The position numbers and the translations under genes were made by a program. 64,000 nucleotides of DNA from Clostridia bacterium (GTDB lineage: Bacteria > Bacillota > TC1 > UBA5767): assembly GCA_030625965.1 (NCBI GenBank), contig DAOUPV010000005.1, positions 21,125 through 85,124 on the forward strand, read 5' to 3'. This document shows, in pieces, positions 9,037 through 18,421 of the stretch; position 1 is the stretch's first letter; each line of letters begins with the position of its first letter. The notes beneath the pieces are model-generated. The model did not search any database, was not told where the DNA came from, and saw only the letters and a list, made by a program, of their open reading frames with translations.

Positions 9037-9906
9037 ATGCATATACAATGGTACCCCGGCCATATGGCCAAGGCCAAACGGCTATTAATAGAACAAATTA
9101 AGGTAGTCGATCTCATCATTGAGATTCGTGATGCCAGGATTCCTATTTCTTCGACCAATCAGGACCTGTTAGAGCTGACCGGCGATAAGCCGAGAATTAT
9201 TGTGCTTAATAAATCAGATCTGGCAGATCCCAACCGGACATCGGAATGGGAGCATATTCTGAAAAAAGAAGCGTTTGCCGTAGTACGTGTAAACAGTCTC
9301 GATAGAAAAGGCACCAAGACCGTGGTCGCCAAATGTCAGGAAGCCTCCAAAGGTATGTTCGAGAAACGCGCGAGCAAGGGCCTGCTTCCCAGAGCTGTAC
9401 GGGCCATGGTGCTAGGTATTCCCAATGTGGGAAAATCTTCTTTCATCAACGCTATGGTGAAGAAAGGATCCGCCAGGACTGGCAACAAACCGGGGGTGAC
9501 TCGGGGAAACCAGTGGGTCCGACTGCTTAAAAACATCGAATTGCTGGATACGCCTGGAATCCTGTGGCCTCGTTTCGAGGACCAAAGGACTGGGGAATAT
9601 CTGGCCTATACCGGTGCCATCAGCGAGAAGACTTTTGACATTGAAGAAGTAGCTTTGCGTCTGATCAAATTGCTTAAGGATGAGTATCCCGGTACGATTT
9701 CCTCATTCTACGGATTGGACAGCGAAGAAGGCGAACCCTATATGGTCCTTGACAATGTCGGGGAGAAACGCCACTTCTTGGATAAGAAGGGTGCGGTACA
9801 GACAGAACGTACCGCGTATAGAATGCTGCATGATTTCCAGGAAGGTAAGCTGGGCAACTACACCTTGGACAATCCAAAAGAGGCAGGCATGGCAGATGAA
9901 CGTTAA
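9037..9906 (+). CDS. rbgA: Ribosome biogenesis GTPase RbgA (YlqF)
   Basis: RbgA is a circularly permuted GTPase needed for late 50S assembly. The 289 residues show the permuted motif order: NKSDLAD (G4) near 58 comes before GIPNVGKSSF (G1) near 127 and DTPG (G3) near 170. The start MHIQWYPGHMAKA is diagnostic. A C-terminal ANTAR-like helical region follows. The end overlaps rnhB by 11 bases. Confidence 0.96.
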   Translation: MHIQWYPGHMAKAKRLLIEQIKVVDLIIEIRDARIPISSTNQDLLELTGDKPRIIVLNKSDLADPNRTSEWEHILKKEAFAVVRVNSLDRKGTKTVVAKCQEASKGMFEKRASKGLLPRAVRAMVLGIPNVGKSSFINAMVKKGSARTGNKPGVTRGNQWVRLLKNIELLDTPGILWPRFEDQRTGEYLAYTGAISEKTFDIEEVALRLIKLLKDEYPGTISSFYGLDSEEGEPYMVLDNVGEKRHFLDKKGAVQTERTAYRMLHDFQEGKLGNYTLDNPKEAGMADER

Positions 9907-10654
9907 GATCATCCAGAAAATACTAGAGCAGAAAAATATCAGTCCTTGGCTGCTCACCAGCATTGAGGACGACCCCAGGAAGAATGTCCAGGAGGCTCTT
10001 AAGAAGCGAGCCAACAGGTTGGCAAAAGAGCAGGACGAGCGATTCCGCCTGATGCAGTTATATCAACTGGAACAGGAAGGCTTAGAATTTGGCTTGAGTG
10101 TAGGGATTGATGAAGCAGGCCGTGGTCCCTTAGCCGGACCCGTCTATGCGGCGGCTGTCATCTTACCTTTGGGAATATACATCAAGGGTCTCAGAGACAG
10201 CAAGAAAATCAAACACGAAGAGAGAGCTGAATTAAGAGCTCAGATCGAGGAAAAAGCATTAAGCATCGGTTGGGGATACGCCAGCGTGGAAGAAATCGAG
10301 ACGACCAACATCCTGCAGGCGACCTATACAGCTATGAAAAGAGCCTATAGTAACCTATCCATCCGTGGAGAGTATGTTCTGGTCGACGGTAACGGAAACC
10401 CGGGCATAGAGAATGTGATCATCAAACCGGTTATCGGTGGTGATGACCTGTCTGCATCCATTGCGGCGGCCTCTATCATTGCAAAAGAAAGACGGGATGA
10501 AATCATGATGTACACGCATGAACTTTACCCCGAATATGGCTTTGACAAACACAAAGGCTACGGCACCAAGGATCATTACCAGGCGTTGGATCGCTTCGGA
10601 CCCTCCTTGGCTCACCGTATGAGCTTTTTGAGAAAATGGAGTTTCCATGAATAA
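9896..10654 (+). CDS. rnhB: Ribonuclease HII
   Basis: RNase HII cuts the RNA strand of RNA-DNA hybrids and removes single ribonucleotides from DNA. The 252-residue call starts at ATG 9896, within the end of rbgA. The frame is open further upstream, but that stretch does not resemble the family. The catalytic core begins with GIDEAGRGPLAGPV near residue 70, and further acidic residues lie in YVLVDGN and ASIIAKERRDE. An extra N-terminal region of about 65 residues, as in Bacillus RnhB, precedes the core. Confidence 0.95.
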   Translation: MNVKIIQKILEQKNISPWLLTSIEDDPRKNVQEALKKRANRLAKEQDERFRLMQLYQLEQEGLEFGLSVGIDEAGRGPLAGPVYAAAVILPLGIYIKGLRDSKKIKHEERAELRAQIEEKALSIGWGYASVEEIETTNILQATYTAMKRAYSNLSIRGEYVLVDGNGNPGIENVIIKPVIGGDDLSASIAAASIIAKERRDEIMMYTHELYPEYGFDKHKGYGTKDHYQALDRFGPSLAHRMSFLRKWSFHE

Positions 10655-11405
10655 AGAAGTACGGCTACAGAAATTTATGGCCGACCAAGGCGTAGCCTCT
10701 CGAAGAAAAAGTGAGGAAATAATCCTGGAGGGTCGGGTTCGGGTGAACAGCAAAATTGTGAAGGAACTCGGAAGCAAGATCATACCGGGAGTTGACAAAG
10801 TCATAGTTGATGGAAAGTCAATTGGCGGCCGCATCTCATATGTCTATTTGGTGCTTAACAAACCTAAAGGTTATCTGAGCACGACCGACGATCCCAAGAA
10901 CCGTAAGACAGTCTTGGATCTGGTCAAAGATATAGATCAGCGGATCTATCCCGTAGGTCGCCTGGATTACAATACAGAAGGTCTCCTAATCATGACCAAT
11001 GACGGTGACCTGACTTACGCGATGACCCATCCCAGCAAGGAACTGAAAAAGACGTACCATGCGACCATCGATGGTGTGTTGAGCATCGAAGATGTGGCAA
11101 AGATGAGAAAAGGCGTCGACATAGGTGATTACGTGACGGCTCCGGCCGAAGTGTATATTCTCGAAGAGAATGCGGATGGCAGTGTAATAGAACTGATTAT
11201 CCATGAAGGCAAGTACCGTCAAGTAAGACGTATGTTCGAAGCGTTGGGATTTGACGTGAAACGTTTGGTACGCACCCAAATCGGAAACATCACTAAAAAA
11301 GGGATTCCCCGGGGAAAGTACCGTCATCTAAAGAAAACCGAAGTCAAGGTCTTGAAAGGCCAGAATAAAAGGAAAGAAAGAGGAGGAAAACATGGCAAAA
11401 GATAG
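10647..11405 (+). CDS. rluB: 23S rRNA pseudouridine synthase, RluB family
   Basis: This enzyme isomerises a uridine in 23S rRNA to pseudouridine. The 252 residues contain an S4 RNA-binding domain (about 1-60, RLQKFMADQGVASRRKSEE) and the RsuA/RluB catalytic domain. The catalytic aspartate lies in VGRLDYNTEGLLI near residue 105. A basic tail of about 20 residues follows. It overlaps rnhB by 8 bases and the next gene by 14, so it is in one operon. RluB versus RluF specificity is inferred from family length and context. Confidence 0.93.
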   Translation: MNKEVRLQKFMADQGVASRRKSEEIILEGRVRVNSKIVKELGSKIIPGVDKVIVDGKSIGGRISYVYLVLNKPKGYLSTTDDPKNRKTVLDLVKDIDQRIYPVGRLDYNTEGLLIMTNDGDLTYAMTHPSKELKKTYHATIDGVLSIEDVAKMRKGVDIGDYVTAPAEVYILEENADGSVIELIIHEGKYRQVRRMFEALGFDVKRLVRTQIGNITKKGIPRGKYRHLKKTEVKVLKGQNKRKERGGKHGKR

Positions 11406-11886
11406 TTCGTTCGATGTTGTTTCTGAGATTGATTTGCAGGAAGTGGATAACGCGATCAACCAGACGAAAAAAGAAATTACCCAGCGCTATGATTTCAAAG
11501 GAGCTGACGCCACGGTCGAATTCGACCGCAAGGAGAAGATCACCTTCAATGCAGCCAACGAATATCAGGTTGGTGCCATTATGGATATTCTACAATCCAA
11601 ACTGGTAAAGAGGGGAATCGACATCCGCGTATTACAAGCCGGAAAAATCGAGCCTACTGGCAAACGCTACAAACAGGACCTTACGGTCCAGTCAGGAATC
11701 AGTAAGGAGAAGGCCAAAGATATCGTGTCCTACATCAAGAAACTGAAACTGAAAGTTCAATCTCAGATACAGGACGAACATGTCCGCGTGAGTGGAAAGA
11801 ACCGAGATGATTTGCAGGAAGTAATCAACTCCCTGAAGGAAACCGATTGGGAGCTGCCACTGCAATTCATTAATTTTAGGAGCTAA
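11392..11886 (+). CDS. YajQ family nucleotide-binding protein (UPF0234)
   Basis: The 164 residues cover the whole YajQ family, from MAKDSSFDVVSEIDLQEVDN to a C-terminus ending in LPLQFINFRS. The fold is two ferredoxin-like domains. Family members bind nucleotides or cyclic-di-GMP in some proteobacteria, but the role in Firmicutes is unknown. A strong GAGGAGG site precedes the ATG, within the 3' end of rluB. Confidence 0.94.
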   Translation: MAKDSSFDVVSEIDLQEVDNAINQTKKEITQRYDFKGADATVEFDRKEKITFNAANEYQVGAIMDILQSKLVKRGIDIRVLQAGKIEPTGKRYKQDLTVQSGISKEKAKDIVSYIKKLKLKVQSQIQDEHVRVSGKNRDDLQEVINSLKETDWELPLQFINFRS

Positions 11887-11892
11887 CTATAT

Positions 11893-13047
11893 ATGAGAGC
11901 GGCACGGATAGGGTTTTTCATAGCGGTTTATCTGTTACTGGGATTCTTGATGCTAGGAATCAACCCCAGCCCTATTGACGCGCCAATCATAAAGGCCCAG
12001 ACGATATACCGGCCTGCAGCGCTAAGTCGGATGACTGTTGTCCAGGATATCAAGATCAGTTTCATTGGCGATATCATGATGCATGACACCCAGATTAGCG
12101 GTGCTTACCAAGGAGCAGGGGATTACGATTTTTCGGAATCCTTTTCCTATGTAGAACCTTATCTGCAGCAGTCCGATTTTGTCATCGCCAATCTGGAAAC
12201 GACGTTGGCGGGTCCTGGTTCCGGGTATTCTGGATACCCAAGGTTCAATGCACCGGACCAGCTTGCATACGATCTGGCCGATAGCGGTGTGGATCTACTG
12301 GTACACTGCAACAACCACGTCATGGACCGAGGATTGACCGGTCTGATCCGTACCAAACAAACCATTGCGGAAGCTGGCATGTTGAGCGCGGGTACCAGGT
12401 TAGAAGCAGATGAAGATACGGTCGTCTACTTCAAGGTAGAGGAAACTTCATTCGCACTGATAACAGGAACATATGGGACGAATGGTCTGGAACTGCCGAC
12501 TGACAAAGCATTCATGATAAACAGACTGGACCAGGAGCGGTTGGTCTCGGATGTACGAAAAGCGAAAAACCAAGCGGATTATATCATTTGTTTTCTACAT
12601 TTTGGCACAGAGTATGAGGAACAACCGAACGTGTCACAGGAACTCCTGGCTAAAGATCTGATCGAAGCCGGAGCAGACGCTGTAATAGGTTCACATCCTC
12701 ATGTGATACAAACTGATGGATTTATTGATGATAATATAGTAGTATATTCACTAGGGAACTTCATTTCAGCACAAAGAGGGGCAAAAAGACGCACCGGCAT
12801 GATTTATTCATTGAATTTGGAAAAGGATCTGATTGACGGCGATGTCTCCATAAAGCATACGGAATATTTTCCGGTTTTCACCTACAGAGCCGCGGATGGT
12901 AACCGACCTTACTATCTTGGGCCTTTGTCGGACAACCTGGACGAAAACGCCGAGGCGAACTTTGAGAGAAGTGATCTGGCCTTGGTCGAGGAAGGTCTTT
13001 CATATCTGGAAAATACCGTTCTAATTGCTGATAATGTTGCTGAGTAG
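11893..13047 (+). CDS. CapA family metallophosphatase-like protein (PGA_cap), likely exported
   Basis: This is a 384-residue protein with an uncleaved or lipid-free N-terminal hydrophobic segment (about residues 5-25) followed by a CapA/PgsA-type calcineurin-fold domain. The fold shows in SFIGDIMMHDTQ, VIANLETTLAG, LVHCNNHVMDRG and GSHPHVIQTDG, which supply the expected metal-binding Asp, Asn and His residues. Family members take part in poly-gamma-glutamate capsule synthesis or act as cell-surface hydrolases. No pgsB or pgsC is nearby, so a capsule role is not supported here. The ATG follows TTAGGAGC. Confidence 0.85.
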   Translation: MRAARIGFFIAVYLLLGFLMLGINPSPIDAPIIKAQTIYRPAALSRMTVVQDIKISFIGDIMMHDTQISGAYQGAGDYDFSESFSYVEPYLQQSDFVIANLETTLAGPGSGYSGYPRFNAPDQLAYDLADSGVDLLVHCNNHVMDRGLTGLIRTKQTIAEAGMLSAGTRLEADEDTVVYFKVEETSFALITGTYGTNGLELPTDKAFMINRLDQERLVSDVRKAKNQADYIICFLHFGTEYEEQPNVSQELLAKDLIEAGADAVIGSHPHVIQTDGFIDDNIVVYSLGNFISAQRGAKRRTGMIYSLNLEKDLIDGDVSIKHTEYFPVFTYRAADGNRPYYLGPLSDNLDENAEANFERSDLALVEEGLSYLENTVLIADNVAE

Positions 13048-13097
13048 TCGTAATGACGAAAGGCTGAAATATTAATTGAACAAACGGAGGAGAAGTT

Positions 13098-14102
13098 ATG
13101 GTAAAAATGTTCTATGAAAATGATGCTGATTTAAACATCATCAAATCGAAAAAGGTTGCAGTATTGGGCTATGGTAGCCAAGGACACGCTCATTCATTGA
13201 GTTTGCACGACAGTGGAGTCGACGTAAGAGTCGCTCTGCGTAAAGACAGCAAACGCTGGGCCGAAGCAGAGAACGACGGTTTGACCGTAAGCACCGTGGA
13301 CGAGGCTTGTGCATGGGCTGACGTTATCATGGTTCTGTTGCCGGATGAGTCTCAGAAGGACGTATATGACACTCAGATCGTACCTCACCTGAGTGCAGGC
13401 AAGGCTTTGGCTTTCGCACACGGATTCAACATCCATTTCGGCAGAATCAATCCGCCGGAAGATATTGATGTATTCATGATCGCACCCAAGTCACCTGGTC
13501 ACCTGGTACGCAGAATGTACACAGAAGGTGCCGGCGTACCGGCTCTGGTAGCTGTACACCAAAACGCATCCGGCAAAGCCTTTGATTTGGCATTGTCCTA
13601 TGCTAAAGGAATCGGAAACACCAAAGCTGGCGTTCTCGAAACCACTTTCAGAGAAGAGACTGAAACTGACTTGTTCGGTGAACAGGTTGTACTTTGCGGC
13701 GGTACCGCAAGATTGGTACAAGCAGGATTCGAGACCTTGGTAGAAGCAGGATACAAACCGGAAATCGCTTACTTCGAGTGTCTTCATGAGCTAAAGCTGA
13801 TTGTAGACCTGATGTATGAGGGTGGTATCAGCAACATGCGTTACTCAGTAAGTGACACCGCTGAGTACGGTGACCTGACCAGAGGATCTCGTATCGTAAC
13901 CGATGAAACCAAGAAGGAAATGAAGAAGATCCTTTTTGAAATCCAATCTGGTGAATTCGCTAGAGAGTACATCGCAGAGAACCAGGCCGGAAGACCTAAA
14001 CTTAAAGCGTTGCACCGTATGGGCGAAGAACATCTAATTGAAGCTACAGGAACGAAACTGAGAAAAATGATGTCTTGGTTGGGCGACAAAAAAGCAAAAT
14101 AG
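13098..14102 (+). CDS. ilvC: Ketol-acid reductoisomerase (NADP+)
   Basis: IlvC catalyses the second step of branched-chain amino acid synthesis, isomerising and reducing acetolactate or acetohydroxybutyrate. The 334 residues are the short class I form. The Rossmann motif [17 protein letters not shown] is at about 25-41, and the C-terminal knotted domain carries [10 protein letters not shown] and the metal-binding DLMYEGG. Other ilv genes are not in the window, so the gene stands alone with its own AACGGAGGAG site and terminator. Confidence 0.97.
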   Translation: MVKMFYENDADLNIIKSKKVAVLGYGSQGHAHSLSLHDSGVDVRVALRKDSKRWAEAENDGLTVSTVDEACAWADVIMVLLPDESQKDVYDTQIVPHLSAGKALAFAHGFNIHFGRINPPEDIDVFMIAPKSPGHLVRRMYTEGAGVPALVAVHQNASGKAFDLALSYAKGIGNTKAGVLETTFREETETDLFGEQVVLCGGTARLVQAGFETLVEAGYKPEIAYFECLHELKLIVDLMYEGGISNMRYSVSDTAEYGDLTRGSRIVTDETKKEMKKILFEIQSGEFAREYIAENQAGRPKLKALHRMGEEHLIEATGTKLRKMMSWLGDKKAK

Positions 14103-14111
14103 TAAAGACTA

Positions 14112-14144
14112 ACAGGGTGAAAGTTTTCTTTCACCCTGTCTTTT
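14112..14144 (+). terminator. Rho-independent terminator after ilvC
   Basis: A 12-bp perfect stem (14112-14123 and 14128-14139) with a TTTT loop is followed by CTTTT. It lies 10 bases after the ilvC stop and just before the next gene. Confidence 0.85.
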
Positions 14145-14153
14145 GAGGTAAAC

Positions 14154-15401
14154 ATGTCCATAATCGTTATTGGCGGGGGTGCAGCTGGTATGATGGCTGC
14201 CATTGCTGCCGCCCGAGAAGGCGCCAAAGTGGTCCTTCTGGAGCATAAACAAAAATTAGGATTGAAACTGAGCATAACCGGAAAGGGACGTTGCAACCTG
14301 ACCAATGTGGCCAAGTTGGATGAGTTCCTGGCACAGGTGCCTGATAACGCCCGTTTCCTCTATAGCTGCCTGAACCAGTTCTCCCAGGATGATTTGATGT
14401 CATTCTTCGAAAGCAGAGGATGTGCATTGAAAACCGAGCGTGGAGGTAGGGTGTTTCCCGAGTCGGATGCAGCCAAGGATGTAGTGGGTGTGCTTATCCA
14501 AGAGATGAAGAAACTCACGGTGAAGGTGCGTACCAAGGTGGAAGTGACGAAGTTGATGCAAGAAGAAGGCCGTATTTGCGGTGTGACCCTAGACAATGGT
14601 GAATCATTGAAAGGGACAGTCATTCTGGCGACCGGAGGGAAAAGCTATCCCCTGACCGGTTCAGATGGAAGCGGCTATCGCTATGCAAGGGACTTCGGTC
14701 ATACTACAACCGCGTTGTATCCATCACTGGTGGGCCTGCAATGTCGAGAAACCTGGATCAGCACTTTGGCAGGAATCAGTCTTCGCAACGTGACACTGAG
14801 CATGGGTCAAGGCAAGAAGAAGCGTGAAGAATTCGGAGAGATGCTGTTTACGCATCAGGGTATCTCTGGGCCTATCGTACTGTCGTTATCTCGTCAACTG
14901 ATTAGGCAATTGAAAGATACGGATAATATCCCGGTTTTCCTGGATCTGAAGCCGGCTCTTTCAGAGGAGAAGCTGGACCAGAGGCTCCTAAGGGAGTTTT
15001 CGGAAAATGCCAAGAAGGATCTGGCCAATGTTATGAAATCATTGCTGCCCAACGCGCTAATTCCAGTCATACTCAAGATTAGTGGTCTTGAGGTGCACCA
15101 GAAGTGCCATAGCGTGGATAAGGTGGGACGGGAGCAGTTGTGTAAAGCATTGAAACATCTTGAGCTGACAGTAACTGGGCACGCAGGATATAAAGAAGCA
15201 ATCGTGACCCAAGGCGGAATCAATATTCGTGAAGTTAACCCGAAGACCATGGGCTCAAAAAAGATGGCTGGGTTGTACCTGGCTGGAGAGATGCTTGACG
15301 TGGACGCCTATACGGGTGGCTACAATTTACAGATCGCGTTTTCCACCGGCTATGTGGCCGGTATTCATGCAGCTACCTATGATGAAGGAGAGGACCTATG
15401 A
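14154..15401 (+). CDS. HI0933/YhiN family flavoprotein (NAD(P)/FAD-dependent oxidoreductase)
   Basis: The 415 residues begin with a dinucleotide-binding motif (VIGGGAAGMMAAIAAARE, residues 4-21) followed by the family box KLSITGKGRCNLTN. Near the C-terminus are VTQGGINIREVNPKTM and GEMLDVDAYTGGYN, also diagnostic. The fold resembles BaiN-type flavoproteins, which act on bile-acid intermediates in gut clostridia, but the physiological substrate of this widespread family is not established. The stop overlaps cmk by 4 bases (ATGA). The same pairing with cmk and ispH-rpsA occurs in many Clostridia. Confidence 0.9.
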   Translation: MSIIVIGGGAAGMMAAIAAAREGAKVVLLEHKQKLGLKLSITGKGRCNLTNVAKLDEFLAQVPDNARFLYSCLNQFSQDDLMSFFESRGCALKTERGGRVFPESDAAKDVVGVLIQEMKKLTVKVRTKVEVTKLMQEEGRICGVTLDNGESLKGTVILATGGKSYPLTGSDGSGYRYARDFGHTTTALYPSLVGLQCRETWISTLAGISLRNVTLSMGQGKKKREEFGEMLFTHQGISGPIVLSLSRQLIRQLKDTDNIPVFLDLKPALSEEKLDQRLLREFSENAKKDLANVMKSLLPNALIPVILKISGLEVHQKCHSVDKVGREQLCKALKHLELTVTGHAGYKEAIVTQGGINIREVNPKTMGSKKMAGLYLAGEMLDVDAYTGGYNLQIAFSTGYVAGIHAATYDEGEDL

Positions 15402-16078
15402 TATCTATTGCCATTGACGGCCCAGCGGGATCCGGCAAAAGTACCATTGCCAAGCGACTGGCTTCGATGCTTGACTATTTATATATAGATACAGGCGCCA
15501 TGTATAGAAGCGCCACATACAGCGTCCTCAGGGCCAACCTGCCCCTTTCAGATGAGAAGGCCATCGTAGACCTGGTATCCGGGCTCACGATCGAGCTGGT
15601 AGGATCACCTGAAGAGCAGCGAGTATATATTGATGGAACAGAAGTAACCCGGGATATCCGCAAAGATGATGTATCTTCAGCGGTATCCGAGGTTTCCAAA
15701 TTCAAAGAAATCCGAAGGATCATGGTCGAAAAACAACAACGAATCGCCAAATCCCATCCAGTAGTCATGGATGGAAGAGACATCGGCACCCAGGTCCTAC
15801 CTGAGGCAGATTTCAAGTTCTTTCTGACCGCAAGTTTGGAAGAACGGGCCAGGCGACGTAAGAAAGATTTCGAAGCACTGGAGGAAAGTCTAGACATTAA
15901 ACAGATCATGGATAGCATCAGTAAGCGTGATGAGGAAGATGCCAACCGGGAGATCAGTCCTTTAAAGCAAGCTGCAGATGCGATGCTGATCGACACCACA
16001 ACCAAAAGCGTGGAAGAGGTTTTGGCAGTGATGCTTAGAATAATCAATAAGAATGAAAAAAAAGAATTTACTTCTTGA
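15398..16078 (+). CDS. cmk: Cytidylate kinase
   Basis: Cmk phosphorylates CMP and dCMP, recycling nucleotides from RNA turnover and lipid synthesis. The 226 residues start MISIAIDGPAGSGKSTIAK, with the P-loop at 7-15. They continue with YIDTGAMYRS, MDGRDIGTQVLPEADFKFFL and the arginine-rich lid SLEERARRR. Length and motif spacing are normal. ispH-rpsA follows after 52 bases. Confidence 0.97.
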   Translation: MISIAIDGPAGSGKSTIAKRLASMLDYLYIDTGAMYRSATYSVLRANLPLSDEKAIVDLVSGLTIELVGSPEEQRVYIDGTEVTRDIRKDDVSSAVSEVSKFKEIRRIMVEKQQRIAKSHPVVMDGRDIGTQVLPEADFKFFLTASLEERARRRKKDFEALEESLDIKQIMDSISKRDEEDANREISPLKQAADAMLIDTTTKSVEEVLAVMLRIINKNEKKEFTS

Positions 16079-16130
16079 TGAATACCTTATATAATTATTT
16101 CCGTAGGTATAAGCGAGCTAGGAGTAGATT

Positions 16131-18203
16131 TTGAAAATCATAGTAGCCAAAACAGCTGGATTTTGTTACGGAGTGCGCCGGGCGATCGAGATTGCCCAGA
16201 AGGCAAGGGACGAGCAACAAGGTTCGGTCCATACCTTCGGACCACTCATTCATAACCGTCAGGAAGTAGGGCGGTTGGAAAAACAAGGAATCATAGCGAC
16301 CGATGAGACACCGATGGAAAGCCCGTTGGTGATCCGATCTCACGGTATTGGCAAGATTACCAGGAAACGTTTGGAAGAGAAGTGCGATCTAGTAGACGCC
16401 ACTTGCCCTAATGTATCCAAAGCCCAGAGGTTGTGCGCTCAATTGGGTGAGCAAGGTTATCATAGCATAATCGTGGGCGACAAGAACCATCCTGAAGTTC
16501 TCGGACTACTGGAATGGTGCGGAGAGAACGCGGTGGCGGTAACTTCTGTTGCTGAAATACCGGAGTCCTATCTGGGCTCTAAGGTTGCCTTGCTATCTCA
16601 AACCACACAAGACGAAGCATTGTTTCGTGAAATTGAACAGTGGTTGTCGGAACGTGTGGAAAGCATAGAAATACATAACACCATCTGTCAGGCTACATCA
16701 AGCCGACAGAGGGAAGCCAGGGAACTGGCGGCAGTATCTGATGTCATGATTGTAATTGGCGGCAAACACAGCGCCAATACCAATAAATTATTCTCTATTA
16801 TAAGAGAATTAAAAACTCCGGTGTATCACATTGAAGAAGCTTGCGAACTAAAAAATGAATGGTTTGCAGGAACGGATACAGTTGGAGTAACAGCCGGCGC
16901 ATCAACGCCGGACTGGATCATTGAGGAGGTTGTTGTAGCAATGGAAGAGATTAAGAATGAAAAAGTGGAGGAAAGTACGGAATTAACTATGGCCGATATT
17001 TTCACTCCGAGCAGCGATGAGACGTACAAAGTGGGCGATATTCTGAACGCTGTTGTAGTCCAAGTTGGGCAAGACGAGGTTCTGGTGGACATCGGTGCCA
17101 AGAGCGAAGGCGTGGTAGCAGCGAGAGAGCTGGACAATTTTGAAGAACTTAAAGCTGGTGATGAGCTTGAGTTGATGTTAGTTAAGAAAAGCAACAGAGA
17201 AGGCGCACCTGTGCTTTCGAAAAAAGCTATTGCCAGAAGAAAATATGAGAACGACAAGAGAAAGCAAAAGCGTGAGATGGCCAAGAAGTTTGATGAACTC
17301 AGCCAAAGCTTCGAAGACAAGACTGAATTCGAAGTGGCAGTTACTGAGGAAGTCAAGGGCGGCGTAGTCGTAGACCTCGAAGGCCTGCGCGGATTCGTTC
17401 CTGCTTCTCACCTGGAAATCGGGTTCGTTAACGACCTGAGCAAGTACGTAGGCGAGAAATTGCGTGTGCGTATTATTGAGCTGGACAAGAAGAAAAACAG
17501 AATCGTTCTGTCCCAGAAGGATATTCTGGCTGAAGAACGTGAATCTCTGAAAGTTAAGACTTGGGAGAAACTGGAAGAAGGCGCTGTAGTTGAAGGCGTT
17601 GTCTGCCGTACCGCCAAGTTTGGTGCTTTTGTAGACCTGGGCGGTATCGACGGTCTGCTGCACATTTCAGAAATGGGCTGGAACAAAGTTGACAAGCCTG
17701 AAGATGCAGTTAACATCGGCGACAAGATCGAAGTGAAAGTACTTACCATCGATCGCGACAAAGAGAAGATTGCTCTGAGCTTGAAGGCTTTACAGGAAGA
17801 CCCATGGATAGTAGCTTCCGCTAATTACCCTGAAGGTAGCGTGGTAAACGGTAAGGTTCTCAGGACCACTGATTTCGGTGCGTTCGTTGAAATCGAGCCT
17901 GGTTTCGAAGGACTGCTACATATTTCTGAATTGGCCTATGAGCGTGTTGAGAAGGTTGAAGATGTAGTTAAACCTGGCGACACTGTTGATGTGAAAATCA
18001 TCAAGATCAATCCTGATGAGAAGAAAATCGGATTGTCCATCAAAGCCACTCTTGAAAAGCCAGCTGCACCGGCTAAACCAAGACCTAAGAAAAAAGCCGC
18101 TCCGAAAGTGGAGAAGAAAGAATTCCACTATTCTACGGAAGACGATACTCCGCTTACATTGGGAGACATGTTTGGCGACTTGCTGGACAGCAAAAAAGAG
18201 TAA
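16131..18203 (+). CDS. ispH: Fusion: 4-hydroxy-3-methylbut-2-enyl diphosphate reductase IspH + ribosomal protein S1
   Basis: This 690-residue protein joins IspH (about 1-280), the last enzyme of the MEP isoprenoid pathway, to an S1 protein (about 290-690). The IspH cluster cysteines are Cys12 ([12 protein letters not shown]), Cys92 (DATCPNV) and about Cys186 (NTICQATSS). The S1 part has four S1 RNA-binding repeats, seen in [45 protein letters not shown] and [19 protein letters not shown], and then a Pro/Ala/Lys-rich tail. The start is TTG, supported by AGGAG seven bases upstream. This fusion is known from several Clostridia. Whether the two halves stay joined is not known from sequence. Confidence 0.95.
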   Translation: MKIIVAKTAGFCYGVRRAIEIAQKARDEQQGSVHTFGPLIHNRQEVGRLEKQGIIATDETPMESPLVIRSHGIGKITRKRLEEKCDLVDATCPNVSKAQRLCAQLGEQGYHSIIVGDKNHPEVLGLLEWCGENAVAVTSVAEIPESYLGSKVALLSQTTQDEALFREIEQWLSERVESIEIHNTICQATSSRQREARELAAVSDVMIVIGGKHSANTNKLFSIIRELKTPVYHIEEACELKNEWFAGTDTVGVTAGASTPDWIIEEVVVAMEEIKNEKVEESTELTMADIFTPSSDETYKVGDILNAVVVQVGQDEVLVDIGAKSEGVVAARELDNFEELKAGDELELMLVKKSNREGAPVLSKKAIARRKYENDKRKQKREMAKKFDELSQSFEDKTEFEVAVTEEVKGGVVVDLEGLRGFVPASHLEIGFVNDLSKYVGEKLRVRIIELDKKKNRIVLSQKDILAEERESLKVKTWEKLEEGAVVEGVVCRTAKFGAFVDLGGIDGLLHISEMGWNKVDKPEDAVNIGDKIEVKVLTIDRDKEKIALSLKALQEDPWIVASANYPEGSVVNGKVLRTTDFGAFVEIEPGFEGLLHISELAYERVEKVEDVVKPGDTVDVKIIKINPDEKKIGLSIKATLEKPAAPAKPRPKKKAAPKVEKKEFHYSTEDDTPLTLGDMFGDLLDSKKE

Positions 18204-18206
18204 ACG

Positions 18207-18237
18207 AAAAGCGATGGCTAAGCCATCGCTTTTTTTT
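18207..18237 (+). terminator. Rho-independent terminator after ispH-rpsA
   Basis: The stem GCGATGG / CCATCGC is flanked by AAAA and an eight-T run. It starts 4 bases after the stop and cleanly ends the cmk-ispH-rpsA transcript. Confidence 0.92.
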
Positions 18238-18287
18238 ATTTTCTTCTTTAAAAAAGAATAATGAAAATGTGTTAGAATAAGTAAAAG

Positions 18288-18363
18288 TGGTGCGCTTGAC
18301 AGGAGTCGAACCTGCGACATCTAGCTCCGGAGGCTAGCGCTCTATCCACTGAGCTACAAACGC
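18288..18363 (-). tRNA. tRNA-Arg (anticodon CCG)
   Basis: Read on the minus strand, 76 bases fold as a full cloverleaf. The acceptor stem GCGTTTG pairs with CAAGCGC, the D-arm is GCTC..GAGC, the anticodon stem is CTAGC/GCTAG and the T-arm is GCAGG TTCGACT CCTGT. The discriminator is A, and CCA is encoded. The anticodon loop CTCCGGA places CCG at positions 34-36, which reads the arginine codon CGG. It lies alone between two + strand operons. Confidence 0.96.
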
Positions 18364-18374
18364 GAACAACTAGT

Positions 18375-18403
18375 AGTATACTTAATTCTATGCCAGATGT
18401 AAA
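18375..18403 (-). promoter_or_regulatory. Promoter of tRNA-Arg
   Basis: On the minus strand TTTACA, a 17-base spacer and TATACT end 12 bases before the tRNA 5' end. It lies in the short gap shared with the start of the fumarase operon. Confidence 0.75.
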
Positions 18404-18421
18404 GTGAGGAATCAAGAAAAT

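Noticed and set aside
9680..9895. Upstream in-frame extension of RNase HII through the end of rbgA
   Set aside because: The extension lies wholly within rbgA in another frame and has no family similarity. The ATG at 9896 fits better.
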